Positions 1 through 13,008 of a DNA stretch of 64,000 bases are shown here, piece after piece (position 1 is the stretch's first letter; every line of letters begins with the position of its first letter). Location: assembly GCF_036320965.1 (NCBI RefSeq), contig NC_092265.1, positions 5,560,001-5,624,000 on the forward strand. The letters are read 5' to 3'. The DNA comes from Panulirus ornatus. Its lineage: Eukaryota; Arthropoda; Malacostraca; Decapoda; Palinuridae. A program made the position numbers and the translations under genes. The notes beneath the pieces were generated by a model that worked only from the letters and a program-made list of their open reading frames with translations, searched no databases and was not told where the DNA came from.

Positions 1-3000
1 TGTATACAGTGACAGAATACTTCTCTCATACGTGTATACAGTGACAGAATACTTCTCTCATACGTGTATACAGTGACAGAATACTTCTCTCATACGTGTA
101 TACAGTGACAGAATACTTCTCTCATACGTGTATACAGTGACAGAATACTTCTCTCATACGTGTATACAGTGACAGAATACTTCTCTCATACGTGTATACA
201 GTGACAGAATACTTCTCTCATACGTGTATACAGTGACAGAATACTTCTCTCATACGTGTATACAGTGACAGAATACTTCTCTCATACGTGTATACAGTGA
301 CAGAATACTTCTCTCATACGTGTATACAGTGACAGAATACTTCTCTCATACGTGTATACAGTGACAGAATACTTCTCTCATACGTGTATACAGTGACAGA
401 ATACTTCTCTCATACGTGTATACAGTGACAGAATACTTCTCTCATACGTGTATACAGTGACAGAATACTTCTCTCATACGTGTATACAGTGACAGAATAC
501 TTCTCTCATACGTGTATACAGTGACAGAATACTTCTCTCATACGTGTATACAGTGACAGAATACTTCTCTCATACGTGTATACAGTGACAGAATACTTCT
601 CTCATACGTGTATACAGTGACAGAATACTTCTCTCATACGTGTATACAGTGACAGAATACTTCTCTCATACGTGTATACAGTGACAGAATACTTCTCTCA
701 TACGTGTATACAGTGACAGAATACTTCTCTCATACGTGTATACAGTGACAGAATACTTCTCTCATACGTGTATACAGTGACAGAATACTTCTCTCATACG
801 TGTATACAGTGACAGAATACTTCTCTCATACGTGTATACAGTGACAGAATACTTCTCTCATACGTGTATACAGTGACAGAATACTTCTCTCATACGTGTA
901 TACAGTGACAGAATACTTCTCTCATACGTGTATACAGTGACAGAATACTTCTCTCATACGTGTATACAGTGACAGAATACTTCTCTCATACGTGTATACA
1001 GTGACAGAATACTTCTCTCATACGTGTATACAGTGACAGAATACTTCTCTCATACGTGTATACAGTGACAGAATACTTCTCTCATACGTGTATACAGTGA
1101 CAGAATACTTCTCTCATACGTGTATACAGTGACAGAATACTTCTCTCATACGTGTATACAGTGACAGAATACTTCTCTCATACGTGTATACAGTGACAGA
1201 ATACTTCTCTCATACGTGTATACAGTGACAGAATACTTCTCTCATACGTGTATACAGTGACAGAATACTTCTCTCATACGTGTATACAGTGACAGAATAC
1301 TTCTCTCATACGTGTATACAGTGACAGAATACTTCTCTCATACGTGTATACAGTGACAGAATACTTCTCTCATACGTGTATACAGTGACAGAATACTTCT
1401 CTCATACGTGTATACAGTGACAGAATACTTCTCTCATACGTGTATACAGTGACAGAATACTTCTCTCATACGTGTATACAGTGACAGAATACTTCTCTCA
1501 TACGTGTATACAGTGACAGAATACTTCTCTCATACGTGTATACAGTGACAGAATACTTCTCTCATACGTGTATACAGTGACAGAATACTTCTCTCATACG
1601 TGTATACAGTGACAGAATACTTCTCTCATACGTGTATACAGTGACAGAATACTTCTCTCATACGTGTATACAGTGACAGAATACTTCTCTCATACGTGTA
1701 TACAGTGACAGAATACTTCTCTCATACGTGTATACAGTGACAGAATACTTCTCTCATACGTGTATACAGTGACAGAATACTTCTCTCATACGTGTATACA
1801 GTGACAGAATACTTCTCTCATACGTGTATACAGTGACAGAATACTTCTCTCATACGTGTATACAGTGACAGAATACTTCTCTCATACGTGTATACAGTGA
1901 CAGAATACTTCTCTCATACGTGTATACAGTGACAGAATACTTCTCTCATACGTGTATACAGTGACAGAATACTTCTCTCATACGTGTATACAGTGACAGA
2001 ATACTTCTCTCATACGTGTATACAGTGACAGAATACTTCTCTCATACGTGTATACAGTGACAGAATACTTCTCTCATACGTGTATACAGTGACAGAATAC
2101 TTCTCTCATACGTGTATACAGTGACAGAATACTTCTCTCATACGTGTATACAGTGACAGAATACTTCTCTCATACGTGTATACAGTGACAGAATACTTCT
2201 CTCATACGTGTATACAGTGACAGAATACTTCTCTCATACGTGTATACAGTGACAGAATACTTCTCTCATACGTGTATACAGTGACAGAATACTTCTCTCA
2301 TACGTGTATACAGTGACAGAATACTTCTCTCATACGTGTATACAGTGACAGAATACTTCTCTCATACGTGTATACAGTGACAGAATACTTCTCTCATACG
2401 TGTATACAGTGACAGAATACTTCTCTCATACGTGTATACAGTGACAGAATACTTCTCTCATACGTGTATACAGTGACAGAATACTTCTCTCATACGTGTA
2501 TACAGTGACAGAATACTTCTCTCATACGTGTATACAGTGACAGAATACTTCTCTCATACGTGTATACAGTGACAGAATACTTCTCTCATACGTGTATACA
2601 GTGACAGAATACTTCTCTCATACGTGTATACAGTGACAGAATACTTCTCTCATACGTGTATACAGTGACAGAATACTTCTCTCATACGTGTATACAGTGA
2701 CAGAATACTTCTCTCATACGTGTATACAGTGACAGAATACTTCTCTCATACGTGTATACAGTGACAGAATACTTCTCTCATACGTGTATACAGTGACAGA
2801 ATACTTCTCTCATACGTGTATACAGTGACAGAATACTTCTCTCATACGTGTATACAGTGACAGAATACTTCTCTCATACGTGTATACAGTGACAGAATAC
2901 TTCTCTCATACGTGTATACAGTGACAGAATACTTCTCTCATACGTGTATACAGTGACAGAATACTTCTCTCATACGTGTATACAGTGACAGAATACTTCT

Positions 3001-3520
3001 CTCATACGTGTATACAGTGACAGAATACTTCTCTCATACGTGTATACAGTGACAGAATACTTCTCTCATACGTGTATACAGTGACAGAATACTTCTCTCA
3101 TACGTGTATACAGTGACAGAATACTTCTCTCATACGTGTATACAGTGACAGAATACTTCTCTCATACGTGTATACAGTGACAGAATACTTCTCTCATACG
3201 TGTATACAGTGACAGAATACTTCTCTCATACGTGTATACAGTGACAGAATACTTCTCTCATACGTGTATACAGTGACAGAATACTTCTCTCATACGTGTA
3301 TACAGTGACAGAATACTTCTCTCATACGTGTATACAGTGACAGAATACTTCTCTCATACGTGTATACAGTGACAGAATACTTCTCTCATACGTGTATACA
3401 GTGACAGAATACTTCTCTCATACGTGTATACAGTGACAGAATACTTCTCTCATACGTGTATACAGTGACAGAATACTTCTCTCATACGTGTATACAGTGA
3501 CAGAATACTTCTCTCATACA
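1..3520. repeat. 32-bp tandem satellite array, about 110 near-identical copies
   Basis: The unit is 32 bp (see positions 1-32; it begins TGTATACAGTGACAGAATAC and ends CATACG). Fifteen units make 480 bp, and every 480 bases the sequence is in exactly the same register. I see no substitution until base 3520. The array runs off the left edge of the window, so its true length is unknown. The unit contains the 8-bp palindrome TGTATACA. 32 is not a multiple of three and no long reading frame runs through it, so it is not coding. There are no spacers between units, so it is not CRISPR-like. Confidence 0.98.
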
Positions 3521-3780
3521 TGTATACAGTGACAGAATACTTCTTTCATTCGTGTATACAGTGACAGAATCCTTCTCATACGTGTATACAGTGACAGAAT
3601 ACTTCTCTCATACGGGGTATACAGTGACGGGAAATATTTTTTCTCATACATGTATACAGTGACAAAAATATTTCTTTAAATCGTGTATACAGTGACAGAA
3701 TCCTTCTCATACGTGTATACAGTGACAGATGTGCACAGTGATGGAATACGTCCCTCATGCATGTGAATACGGAGGGAAAA
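3521..3780. repeat. Decayed edge copies of the 32-bp satellite
   Basis: After the perfect array come roughly seven to eight diverged copies. They carry substitutions, short deletions (a unit lacking a few bases near 3570) and insertions (near 3630). The motif GTATACAGTGACAG persists until about 3730 and then dissolves into unique AT-rich DNA. This is the usual look of a satellite border, where homogenisation by unequal exchange no longer reaches. Confidence 0.9.
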
Positions 3781-5330
3781 AATGTAAGAAAAATTTTTGG
3801 GCCCTTTTCCGTCCCCTTTTTTCAAAACATATGAAGAAACTATGCTAATAAAATAGAAAATCTTATATGAGCTCTCAATAAAATGATAAAGACTCAGACG
3901 CTGAAGATAACAATATATTTCCCTTAATTACCTCTGAGCACAACGGTACGACCCTAGCGTATGATGGCTTGACCTATGAACCTAATAGTCATTAATGGCG
4001 AGATCAATGGCCAAGCCATCACCCCCAAGGGTCGTTCCTTCCAGCCCAAGAGGGTCTTCCCCTCGTTTTCCGGAGGTAAAAGAAGGAAAACTAAAAGAAA
4101 AAAAAAAAAATCAGGATCAACTACGCGACCTTCATCTACGGCCACGGAGCGACAGTTCTCCCGCGCCTCCGTTCACTTCCTGTCTCCCGTGGGGCGTCGC
4201 TGCCACCAGAGAGGGTAAAGAGAGCGCGATAAACAAAGCCCGGGTCTGGCCATCCAGCCATACCTCCCGGGAATATATACATACATGGTTCCCATCAACC
4301 AAGGGATGATTAGTAAGACAGCCATAGAGAGTACTATCGGAGTTCACCCCCAGGGTAGTAACTTCAAACCCCACAACCAACCCCTAGCAACAAAACACAA
4401 CACATGAAGGAACTACGTTAAGTAGAATTATGGATCCATTGGCCTTGAAGTGCCCAGGGCCTCTGAGCATAATTAACCTCTTTAAAGCACTACGGTACGA
4501 CCCGCGGATATCAGTGCGTGATACGACTGTCAAGGGTCAGATATGAGAACGAGAGACGGGAAGGGTACAAATTCTATACTCTTCCTTGAGGAACTAACCT
4601 ACAACTCCAACTTTTTTTCTTTTTTTTTTGGACGTGGAAACCGTTGAAAATTACCATATTTACAACAACTCGTGATCTGTTAATCAAGAAATTGTAGATC
4701 CACTAAAAGGTTTTTGCAGAGGTTATGTATATCACGTCAACATTGTTTGCTTTGCATGCACCTCAGCAGCAGAGGTCAAGCAGGCTGCAAAGGCACGATC
4801 TTCCTACCCTGCAGAGCTGCTCAGGTTATCTAAGTGATTTGATTCCGTGAGGTCACTCGAAAATTTGAATGCTATAAGATGTCTTTTTTTGGAGAGGGGA
4901 GGGGGGGATTCTTTGCAAGCACCTATGTGGAGTAGGACGATGCAAGTCACTTTCAAACTCTCTGGGATTTTGTTAGAGTCCCATCTTTCTTTCCAGATGA
5001 TTTTTCTTTTTTTTTTAGATTTGGTGTCTTGTGTTTCTTTAGAGAGATAAAGAGTTCCAGCAGTCTGGTCCTGGAGCAGAATTTAGGGACATGCTTTCAT
5101 AGTCCATGCATGGGAAAAGGGTGTTTGAGTCACTATCTTCAAACGATATTTGGCTTTTTTGTGTGTGAATATCTCTTAGAATCTTGCCATTATTCATCTA
5201 CGTACCCTCTTCTGTTCTCAGGGGCCAGATAGAACTTCTGGTCCTATATTTGCCTTTTGTATACGAAAAAAACTTATCCTGAGGTTCTTCCAGTTTCATT
5301 CATGGCTATTTCTTCTTCTCTGGCTCAGGT
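3781..5330. other. Non-coding DNA with scattered repeat-D pieces
   Basis: No gene-like reading frame is supported. Short pieces of repeat D (motif GGTACGACCC with AGCACRACG) occur at about 3935-4060 and 4360-4530. The rest is unique AT-rich sequence with short A and T runs. Small open frames here are GC-skewed chance frames and show no family resemblance. Confidence 0.6.
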
Positions 5331-5525
5331 CAAAGGTTGGGCCCATTATAACCAAGGGTCGTACCGTGGTGCTCAAGAGACTGCACCGTCCTGTTCAAGG
5401 ATAGTACCATCGTGTTTAAGGGTCGTAAGTCATGCTTAAGGATCGTTCCCGTTGTACTCATGGGTCGTATCGCTATGTTCAAGGTTCGTACCGTCGTGCC
5501 ATCGTGCTCAACGGGGTCGACAGAA
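5331..5525. repeat. Repeat D: degenerate ~21-bp tandem repeat
   Basis: About eight imperfect units of roughly 21 bp can be aligned, with a consensus close to GTTCAAGGGTCGTACCGTCGT. The same motif, often in reverse complement (ACGGTACGACCCTTG), recurs near 3940, 4490, 7030, 13360-13450 and 61440-61490. It is therefore a dispersed family built from a short degenerate unit. Its function is unknown. Confidence 0.7.
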
Positions 5526-5686
5526 AAATTATACCCTGACACGTGTGCCCTCGACGACAAACCACAACCCACCATGAAACGAGTGAATCACAAACTGCAA
5601 GCATCACACTCCTGCGATCTCGCTGTACCAACACTTAATATGAATCTTTGGTGACCGTGATGGTTAGGCTTGCTCCCCGGGGAGGT

Positions 5687-5708
5687 ACACACACACACAC
5701 ACACACAA
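5687..5708. repeat. (AC)n microsatellite
   Basis: About 11 AC units. No gene is nearby. Confidence 0.95.
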
Positions 5709-5980
5709 GAGGACCTAACCCGAGTGAAATGCTCCGTCCCTCCAAGTCCCGAGTTCAATTAGGCGAAACCTCTAATTAACATGTGAGGCCATCCAGAAAC
5801 TAATCATGACTCTCATGAGAAAAGTTTATACCAGTAACGAGTCACTTTAATATTCATTCTAAGATAAAATCACTTTTAGCAGTATTTCGTGTCAACCAAT
5901 CTTACTGGATAGGAAAATATGATCAATAAAAGTTATTGCCAAAGCTGTTAACTCAATATCCAAAAACCAAGTGGTTATTT

Positions 5981-6140
5981 AGGTAAGGTTTTGTAAGGTT
6001 AGGTTGGTAAGGTTTTGTAAGGTTAGGTTAGGTAAGGTTTTGTAAGGTTAGGTTAGGTAAGGTTTTGTAAGGTTAGGTTAGGTAAGGTTTTGTTAGGTTT
6101 CATTAGGTAAGGTTTGTTAGGTTAGGTAAGGTTTTGTCAG
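5981..6140 (+). repeat. Interstitial TTAGG-like minisatellite
   Basis: A 25-bp higher-order unit, approximately GGTAAGGTTTTG followed by TAAGGTTAGGTTA, repeats about six times with decay toward the right end. It is built from TTAGG, TAAGG and TTTTG words. TTAGG is the usual arthropod telomere repeat. This looks like a degenerate telomere-derived or telomere-like internal block rather than a true telomere, because it is short, imperfect and flanked by ordinary DNA. Confidence 0.7.
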
Positions 6141-6615
6141 GCTGTGAAAGAATAACCCGATCGCTTGATGTGTGTACCGCGCACAACAATATTCATTGCC
6201 TTTCTGAAGAGGCTCAACAGTAACACCCGAAGCCTATCGTACTCTGAACTCATTTGATTTTGTGGAATTTAGCGCTCGAACTCAATGGTTATTTTTTTTT
6301 TCTAGCTTAAAAAAAAATACTTAAAAAGTTAAAACTACACAATAATATATACCATAGCTTCCTTTAAAAGATAAATCTCATTCTCAACTTTCAAAGTTTT
6401 CATCATCCTGGCTCAGAGAAAGAGTAATCATGTTTAAATTACCAAGAAAATGAAGGAAAAGGCATATTAATTATTCAAATGTTGGATATATAATACTAAG
6501 ATACTCGGGTAGCAACGGGCCGGACGCAGGAAGCGTAGTCGCAACATATAATTTTTGTTTGTGTCTTATTAAAACGAGAAAACTGTAATCCTTAAAAAAA
6601 CAATTTTGATAAGAA

Positions 6616-6618
<3 letters not shown>
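6141..6618. other. Unique AT-rich DNA, nothing recognised
   Basis: No repeat or reading frame that I can support. Confidence 0.5.

Positions 6619-6695
<77 letters not shown>
6619..6695. repeat. (TA)n microsatellite
   Basis: About 38 TA units. Reading frames through it that encode runs of Tyr-Ile are artefacts of the dinucleotide. Confidence 0.97.
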
Positions 6696-6698
<3 letters not shown>

Positions 6699-7918
6699 TG
6701 TGGCATCTATACTTGCAAAACGTAAACATGTCTCGTGTAATTTCCAGTGAAAAAAAAAAAGCACCGCGAGAGAACATTTTTAGGACCCTTTCGTCAACCA
6801 AATCTCTCTCTGCACTAAGGTCAGATTTTCCTTCGTAATGAGATGGGTGAAGGAATTCAACCCACATGTACATTCCGTCATCACTGCTCGAGCTGGGTCT
6901 CCAGGGGTGACGGCTCTGCGCTCATATAATTTCCCCGCCTGCCATCATCAACTGCGCCCAGACGTCGTGATCGTGGTGGCCTTTATTACGACACGTACGT
7001 CGTAACGACCCAAACTAACACCTCCGACCACTCGAGCACGACGGTACGACCCGTGGGTATGTTGGCATGACCTTCGACAGGACGCCTCACGCGTCAAGCC
7101 ATAAGGGTCACGACGTCGTAACATGTCGTTACCGTAGTACTCAAGGGAGTCATACCATGAAACCTCCTCCTCATCATCTCATTGAGTCGACCTCTAGGGA
7201 CACGAGTCAACCTTCGTTCGAGATGACTCTACCTCATGAATAAAACTTCCCATGGGACGATAACAACCTCATTAACGTTAAGGCAACCACACCCCCAACA
7301 CTCCCTCATTAGCACGGAATTCCTAGACCTCACTATCTTCTACCAACTTTATTACAATGACGTATTGTGTGAATACATTCCACTTTGCGTTTCGTCACCC
7401 TACTTGATAAATAATTCCACTTAAAAAATATTTAAGATTACAGGAACATTGTGTCATTACTGTGTTACGCTTCAGGCAGAACCAAGCCTAATAGTGGAGA
7501 CCACCGAGAATATTATACAATATTCATCATGAAAGTCATACACTCTCTACACTATTCACGAAGAGTTAAGCGCTTAATATTTCCCTTATCGCCAAACTTG
7601 CTGATATTCTAAACAGAACGTGTTGTCGAGCACTCAAGGCGCCCTAAGGCTCTCTTGACGTAAACTAATTTTTCCCAAGATCGCTCGCCATTAAGTTTGC
7701 TGACTCGCCATAACAAAGTCACAGATAGCGCCCTATGCTCTCGACATCAACCTTTTAAAAGTCCCACTACATACATAGCCTGTCAGAAGCCAGTCTCTCA
7801 GAATGTCTCGAGCAGGTCTCCTCCACCTAGGGATAACGTTCCGCCTCCAGCTTCCCTGAGACAAGTCCTCTGTTCTCCAGGAAAATTTTCCTGTCCATCC
7901 TACAACCATGATGCAAAC

Positions 7919-7921
<3 letters not shown>
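6696..7921. other. Non-coding DNA with a repeat-D patch
   Basis: Repeat-D units are visible at about 7005-7165 (GAGCACGACGGTACGACCC and relatives). The remainder is unique and shows no supported gene. Confidence 0.55.

Positions 7922-7952
<31 letters not shown>
7922..7952. repeat. (CA)n microsatellite
   Basis: About 15 CA units in otherwise unique sequence. Confidence 0.95.
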
Positions 7953-7955
<3 letters not shown>

Positions 7956-8444
7956 GAAAGAGCACGATTCACGTGATGCGTTGGTAGACTGAACTTTTCA
8001 GGGTAACGGCCACCAAAACCAGCTCCCTCAAGCCTGCCCTCTACCCCACAACCCCTGCTTGAACAGAGCCACATGGCGCGCCGTACCGTTGAATAAGGTA
8101 TTCCATCCGACTCTTGGAAGCGTTTTGTGTCACCTTATATACAAACATCATTATGATGTTGATCGATGGGTTTTAAATAAGGCTTTTAGTTAATGACTGC
8201 ATGTCGAAAACACGTTAAAAACGAACACGTACAAGTTTTCATAAAACTGATGCTTAACAAGCGGTAGAGCCTTGTCAAAAACAGAACACGTACATGTTAA
8301 TTTAAAATAATGTGTGATGTTTTACAATGTTTAACAAGTGATAAAAGCCGAGTATGAATGGTAGCTTACGCCACACAAAATGTAAATAATCAGTGAGCAT
8401 ATTATAAGGATACTTGCGACAGATGTGTGGATGTGAGAACGACG

Positions 8445-8948
8445 GAGGAGGATGAATGTATTCGAATTGAAATGTCTGAGGACCATATGCAGTGAGGGGA
8501 GGTTTAATGGTGTAAGTAATGATACAATAAGAGAGTGGTGTGGAAACTGGTGCAGAGAGATTAAGAGGGTGTGCTGAAATGGATTGTTTGGGTATACATA
8601 TTGAGTGAGGAGGAGTTGACAAAGTGAAGGGAACAAGGAGAAGCAGGAGACCCGAATTGGAGATGGAAGGCTAGAGAGAATGAGATTCTGAGTGTTTGGG
8701 GCTTGAACATGCAAGAGTTGACTGAAAACCATGCATGGCATAGAGTGAATTTGAGCGATGTATACAGGGGGGCGACATGCTGTCAACGGACTGAACCAGG
8801 GCATATGAAGCAGCCAGGGGAAGCCACGGAAAGGTCTGTTTTTCCGGTGTAATACACATGACAACTGCAGAATGGATGTGAGCGAATGAGGTCATTTCTT
8901 CGTCTGTTCCTGGCGCTACCTCGCTAATGCGGAAAACAGAGAATAAGC
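8445..8948 (+). mobile_element. LINE-B 3' fragment (decayed)
   Basis: Aligns by eye, base for base over most of its length, with the better preserved copy at 19815-20340. Shared words include GAAATG-GTTTGAGGAC-like text, GGAACAAGGAGAAGCAGGAGACC and GCATATGAAGC. It ends with the LINE-B tail TCCTGGCGCTACCTCGCTAA and then runs directly into a (CA)n/(TA)n array. The reading frame for the reverse transcriptase C-terminus is broken. The long open frame on the opposite strand (8331-8864) is an antisense artefact of this AG-rich element. Confidence 0.8.
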
Positions 8949-9008
<60 letters not shown>

Positions 9009-9023
9009 TACATACATAGATAA

Positions 9024-9083
<60 letters not shown>
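8949..9083. repeat. Compound (CA)n-(CATA)n-(TA)n microsatellite
   Basis: About 27 CA units, then CATA units, then about 30 TA units. It directly follows the 3' tail of a LINE-B fragment, the same arrangement seen at 20341, 25932 and elsewhere. Confidence 0.95.
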
Positions 9084-9086
<3 letters not shown>

Positions 9087-10888
9087 AAGGCGGGTTACCA
9101 TTAACTTCAACAACACAAAAGTCACAGCTGCCAATGTTGCGAATCGCGCGCGACCTGACAGTGCGATTTTTCTCGAGTTACAATACGTGTGAAGGTGAGT
9201 GCAAGTAGTGGCAGGTAACAACCAAGAACCATCAGTTGAATATGTGACCTTCAAGCAGCTGACCTGGTTCCATGGTTTCCCGCGGCTGGCTTGCCAAGTT
9301 GAGACTTTCATCTCACTCGAGAGCCACTTTGCGAGACGCTGCTATGGCCGGGCTAGTGTGCAGAACTCGTTATTTTCTGCACGAAGTCATCACAAGTGAA
9401 ATGATTTCCACCTAATGTGCATCGACTTTCTTTTGTGGTGTTATGAACATTAATATATGTTGTAAATTATCGCTACCGTAGCTGACGCTTGTATGCCTAC
9501 ATCTTGTATTTAAAGATACCCATCCCCACCTTTTGTTTCCCCTAAAGGAGGGTCCTTAGTCTCCACTTATCACAATCCTATGTCGATGTAGCGTATCCAT
9601 CACGCGTTCTGTACATACCTCCCCGTTACGTCCCCTTCTCCTAGCCCATCAGAGGAACATTTTGTCACTGCGTACTTCAACAAACAAAGCCCTAACTAAC
9701 TTGGATAAACAATGCCTTCTTAACTAACGTAATGACACAGACCGTTAATACGAAGTTGCGATCGTAGCTTACACCCCGTCTTCACCATGCAGCTTAGCAG
9801 TCCCTTACATCTCTACAGGCCGTTCAGAAACCCCATAACTGATGTCTTTCAATATTCCTCTTCACGGTGCAGCTCCCAAGAACCATCTTAATACTAAATC
9901 TTACTCCGGGTACGATTTTACTCATACTACAAATCGATGGCATTCGCAGAAAGCTGCCGTTGCGGGATTACTCGTCGTAAAAGAGAAATTCCTTATTTTC
10001 TCCCTGACCGGAAACTCTCGTGTATGTAGCAACAACCTTGCTTCACTGTGTTCACGCTTCACCAGCTAAAAGTATAGTCTTCGGTCTCGCAGTATGAGCG
10101 CCCCTGCTCCTCGACCAGTACTTACGATCTCAAACTAATCTTCACAAATGAAGTCCGTATGTGATAATTCCCGAGCTCTTGCCTACTCGCCTTAATACAT
10201 AGGCCAACTGGATCTATAGAATGAGCTAATTCCCACTAGCTTTGAGGGAAATGACATCGCATACAATCTTTCGGATGATACGGCATTGAGAAGTTTCTCT
10301 GTCGCTTCCAAAACGCATACAAAACTTGCTGACGACATTATAGGGTTTCCAGCCAGAAAGTCTGTCCCCAAATGGAACTAAAGACCATTTAAACGCCTTC
10401 ACTGCCTGAAAATCTCACATTCGCTACGCTCACATCCCTTACACTACTTTTTTGATGGCCAATGTTTTATGCACCACAACTGTCATCTCTACATGTGGTA
10501 CCAGATTTGGACAAACCTTAAAGACATATGGTTCATGTATAACAACGCCTGGGTGTTTTAAGAAGTCGGTGAAAAGTACCTGTGGAGAGCGAGTTACATC
10601 GACTGACAAAATAAATGACGTGCTCAATAAGGACGACGGGTATCGTGAGACTGATGAAGGGAGAGGGAGACTCTGCTGCTGATCACACCGCGCACTGGAA
10701 GCGTTTGTGGGAGTGCTGGGAGGACGAGGGGGGGAGCGCCTCAACCTCCTAACGGTTCAACATGTACAGGTCACGCTGCGCTCCCCGTACTTACTCTGGG
10801 AAAATTTCGTCACACCGTCACACCGGATACGAGGTGAAGTAGGAATGAAGAGGCCTGATCTACCTCCACGTTACCGGAGACGCGGGTA
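9084..10888. other. Unique non-coding DNA
   Basis: No supported gene. Two small overlapping frames at 10439-10744 lie on opposite strands and have no family features. A CCAATGTTGCGAATCGCGCG stretch near 9129 is locally CpG-rich, but I cannot assign a function. Confidence 0.5.
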
Positions 10889-10921
10889 TAATAATGATAA
10901 TTCTAATAATAATAATAATGA
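10889..10921. repeat. (AAT)n microsatellite
   Basis: Imperfect ATA/AAT trinucleotide run immediately upstream of a SINE-A copy. Confidence 0.85.
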
Positions 10922-10926
10922 TACTT

Positions 10927-11150
10927 ATATCCCTGGGGATAGGGGATTAAGAATACTTCCCACGTATTCCCTGCGTGTCGTAGAAGGCGACTAAAAGGGG
11001 AGGGAGCGGGGGGCTGGAAATCCTCCCCTCTCGTTTTTTTTTTTTTTCAAAAGAAGGAACAGAGAATTGGGCCAGGTGAAAAGGCCCAGTCCTCTGTTCT
11101 TAACGCTACCTCGCTAATGCGGGAAATGGCGAATAGTTTGAAAGAAAGAA
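10927..11150 (+). mobile_element. SINE-A element copy
   Basis: Starts at CCCTGGGGATAGGGG and passes through CCACGTATTCCCTGCGTG, GGCGACTAAAAGGGGAGGG, a T-run and CCCAGTCCTCTGTTCTTAACG. It ends with the tail CGCTACCTCGCTAATGCGGG-AAATGGCGAATAG followed by A-rich sequence. The same ~225-bp element recurs at 16872, 25995, 30711 and 57410. No reading frame is conserved. It is SINE-like because it is short and non-coding and shares its 3' end with LINE-B. Confidence 0.8.
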
Positions 11151-11674
11151 AAGATACTTATTGAGTTAACAGGAGCCGCAGACTGAAAGAATACTTACAT
11201 AAGACAATACAAAGGCTAAGAATGGACGTTTATAAGACATGGAGGGCACGTCTTAATACCAGTAGTTGTGATAGGCACATAAACGGATCTGAGCACAGTA
11301 TTCCCATGACGATCAAATCTGTCAGTCCAGCAGACAGACTGAATTACGACACGAGTATATGTAAACTAAATCATATATATTCGCTTTCACGGTGTGTACA
11401 TACCTTATAACACCCCACCCCAGTCCCCTTGCACAATAGATGACTATTCTCTCACGCTCGTACTCAGCCCCGTGGCTACCTCACGTACGCAATACAAAAA
11501 TCATAATAAAAAAATTAAGAAAACTACGGCATCAGATACAATCCAAACGGAAGGCCCTTCCGTATATACACTTGTTTGGCCACCCGTCTCTTGTTAACTT
11601 GCTAACCTCAGTGGAGCCGACCCAACCAACCTTATGACTCATAAGCTAGACCAGGCCAGCTTGAAACCCAGCGA
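11151..11674. other. Unique AT-rich DNA, nothing recognised
   Basis: No repeat or gene that I can support. Confidence 0.5.
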
Positions 11675-11752
11675 AAAAATTAAACTCCCTGTGCCTGGTC
11701 AAAAATTAAACTCCCTGTGCCTGGTCAAAAATTAAACTCCCTGTGCCTGGTC
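11675..11752. repeat. 26-bp tandem triplication
   Basis: Three identical 26-bp units in a row containing AAACTCCCTGTGCCTGGTC. The identity implies a recent local event or replication slippage. Confidence 0.95.
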
Positions 11753-12056
11753 AACTCGCCTTACACACACACACACACTCTTTGCTCATCTGTTTAAAGC
11801 TACTGATCATACGGTAAGTATTAAGAGATATATGTATACGTTCCGAGCTAAATATGGCCGATGGAAATGTCAAAGTTTTCCCCGGTGAAGCCAAATGCCA
11901 TATATCTCACCCTAGTCCTTTCTAGGTTACATAACGCTCACGTAAAGGTATCCAAGAAGAATTGCTCGATATTGCCGCCGTAAAGTGACTAAACTATTAT
12001 AAAAGGTTTTCGCTCTAGACATCGTCCCATGGCTGCCGGAGACGATATCTAACCTC

Positions 12057-12061
<5 letters not shown>

Positions 12062-12139
<78 letters not shown>
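12062..12139. repeat. (GA)n microsatellite
   Basis: About 39 GA units. A (CT)n array of similar length lies about 330 bp to the right, so the two form a long inverted-repeat pair. Confidence 0.97.
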
Positions 12140-12141
<2 letters not shown>

Positions 12142-12208
12142 TAACCTCGTCAAACCCATCCACTCTTAACCAGAATAATTCAGGCGAGAAATAATCATCT
12201 CACCGTGC

Positions 12209-12210
<2 letters not shown>

Positions 12211-12241
<31 letters not shown>
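12211..12241. repeat. Poly-A run
   Basis: 31 consecutive A. It could be the tail of a retrocopy, but no recognisable body precedes it. Confidence 0.9.
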
Positions 12242-12242
<1 letters not shown>

Positions 12243-12470
12243 GATATCAGGTCAATACAGTACCCACCGCTTGGAGAAAATCACACGGCCATTCTAGACC
12301 TAATATCTCGTGACTCTGACGTTTTCACTCCCCTTCAGCTGCACGTTTGTAGCGAAGGCTTCGGGATTTACAGCACCACCTGGCCCCAGACTTGGTACCC
12401 GATGCAAGCAGCACATTCTGGATAACTTCATGTATTGAATCGACAGTTCCCTCCTAACACCGACGTGTGG

Positions 12471-12472
<2 letters not shown>

Positions 12473-12539
<67 letters not shown>
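12473..12539. repeat. (CT)n microsatellite
   Basis: About 33 CT units, the inverted partner of the (GA)n array at 12062. Confidence 0.97.
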
Positions 12540-12540
<1 letters not shown>

Positions 12541-12597
12541 GGTGAAATTTCGTCGTAGGTACACTCTTTCTTAAACACAATAATACATGGATTTAAA

Positions 12598-12915
<318 letters not shown>

Positions 12916-13005
<90 letters not shown>
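12916..13005. repeat. (TA)n microsatellite
   Basis: About 45 TA units on the right flank of the repeat-C copy. Confidence 0.97.

Positions 13006-13008
<3 letters not shown>

Noticed and set aside
1..3520. CRISPR-like regular array
   Set aside because: The 32-bp units are contiguous with no unique spacers, and the genome is eukaryotic.
8331..8864. 177-codon open frame on the - strand
   Set aside because: It is exactly antisense to a decayed LINE-B 3' fragment. AG-rich LINE DNA lacks stop codons on the opposite strand, and no domain is recognisable.
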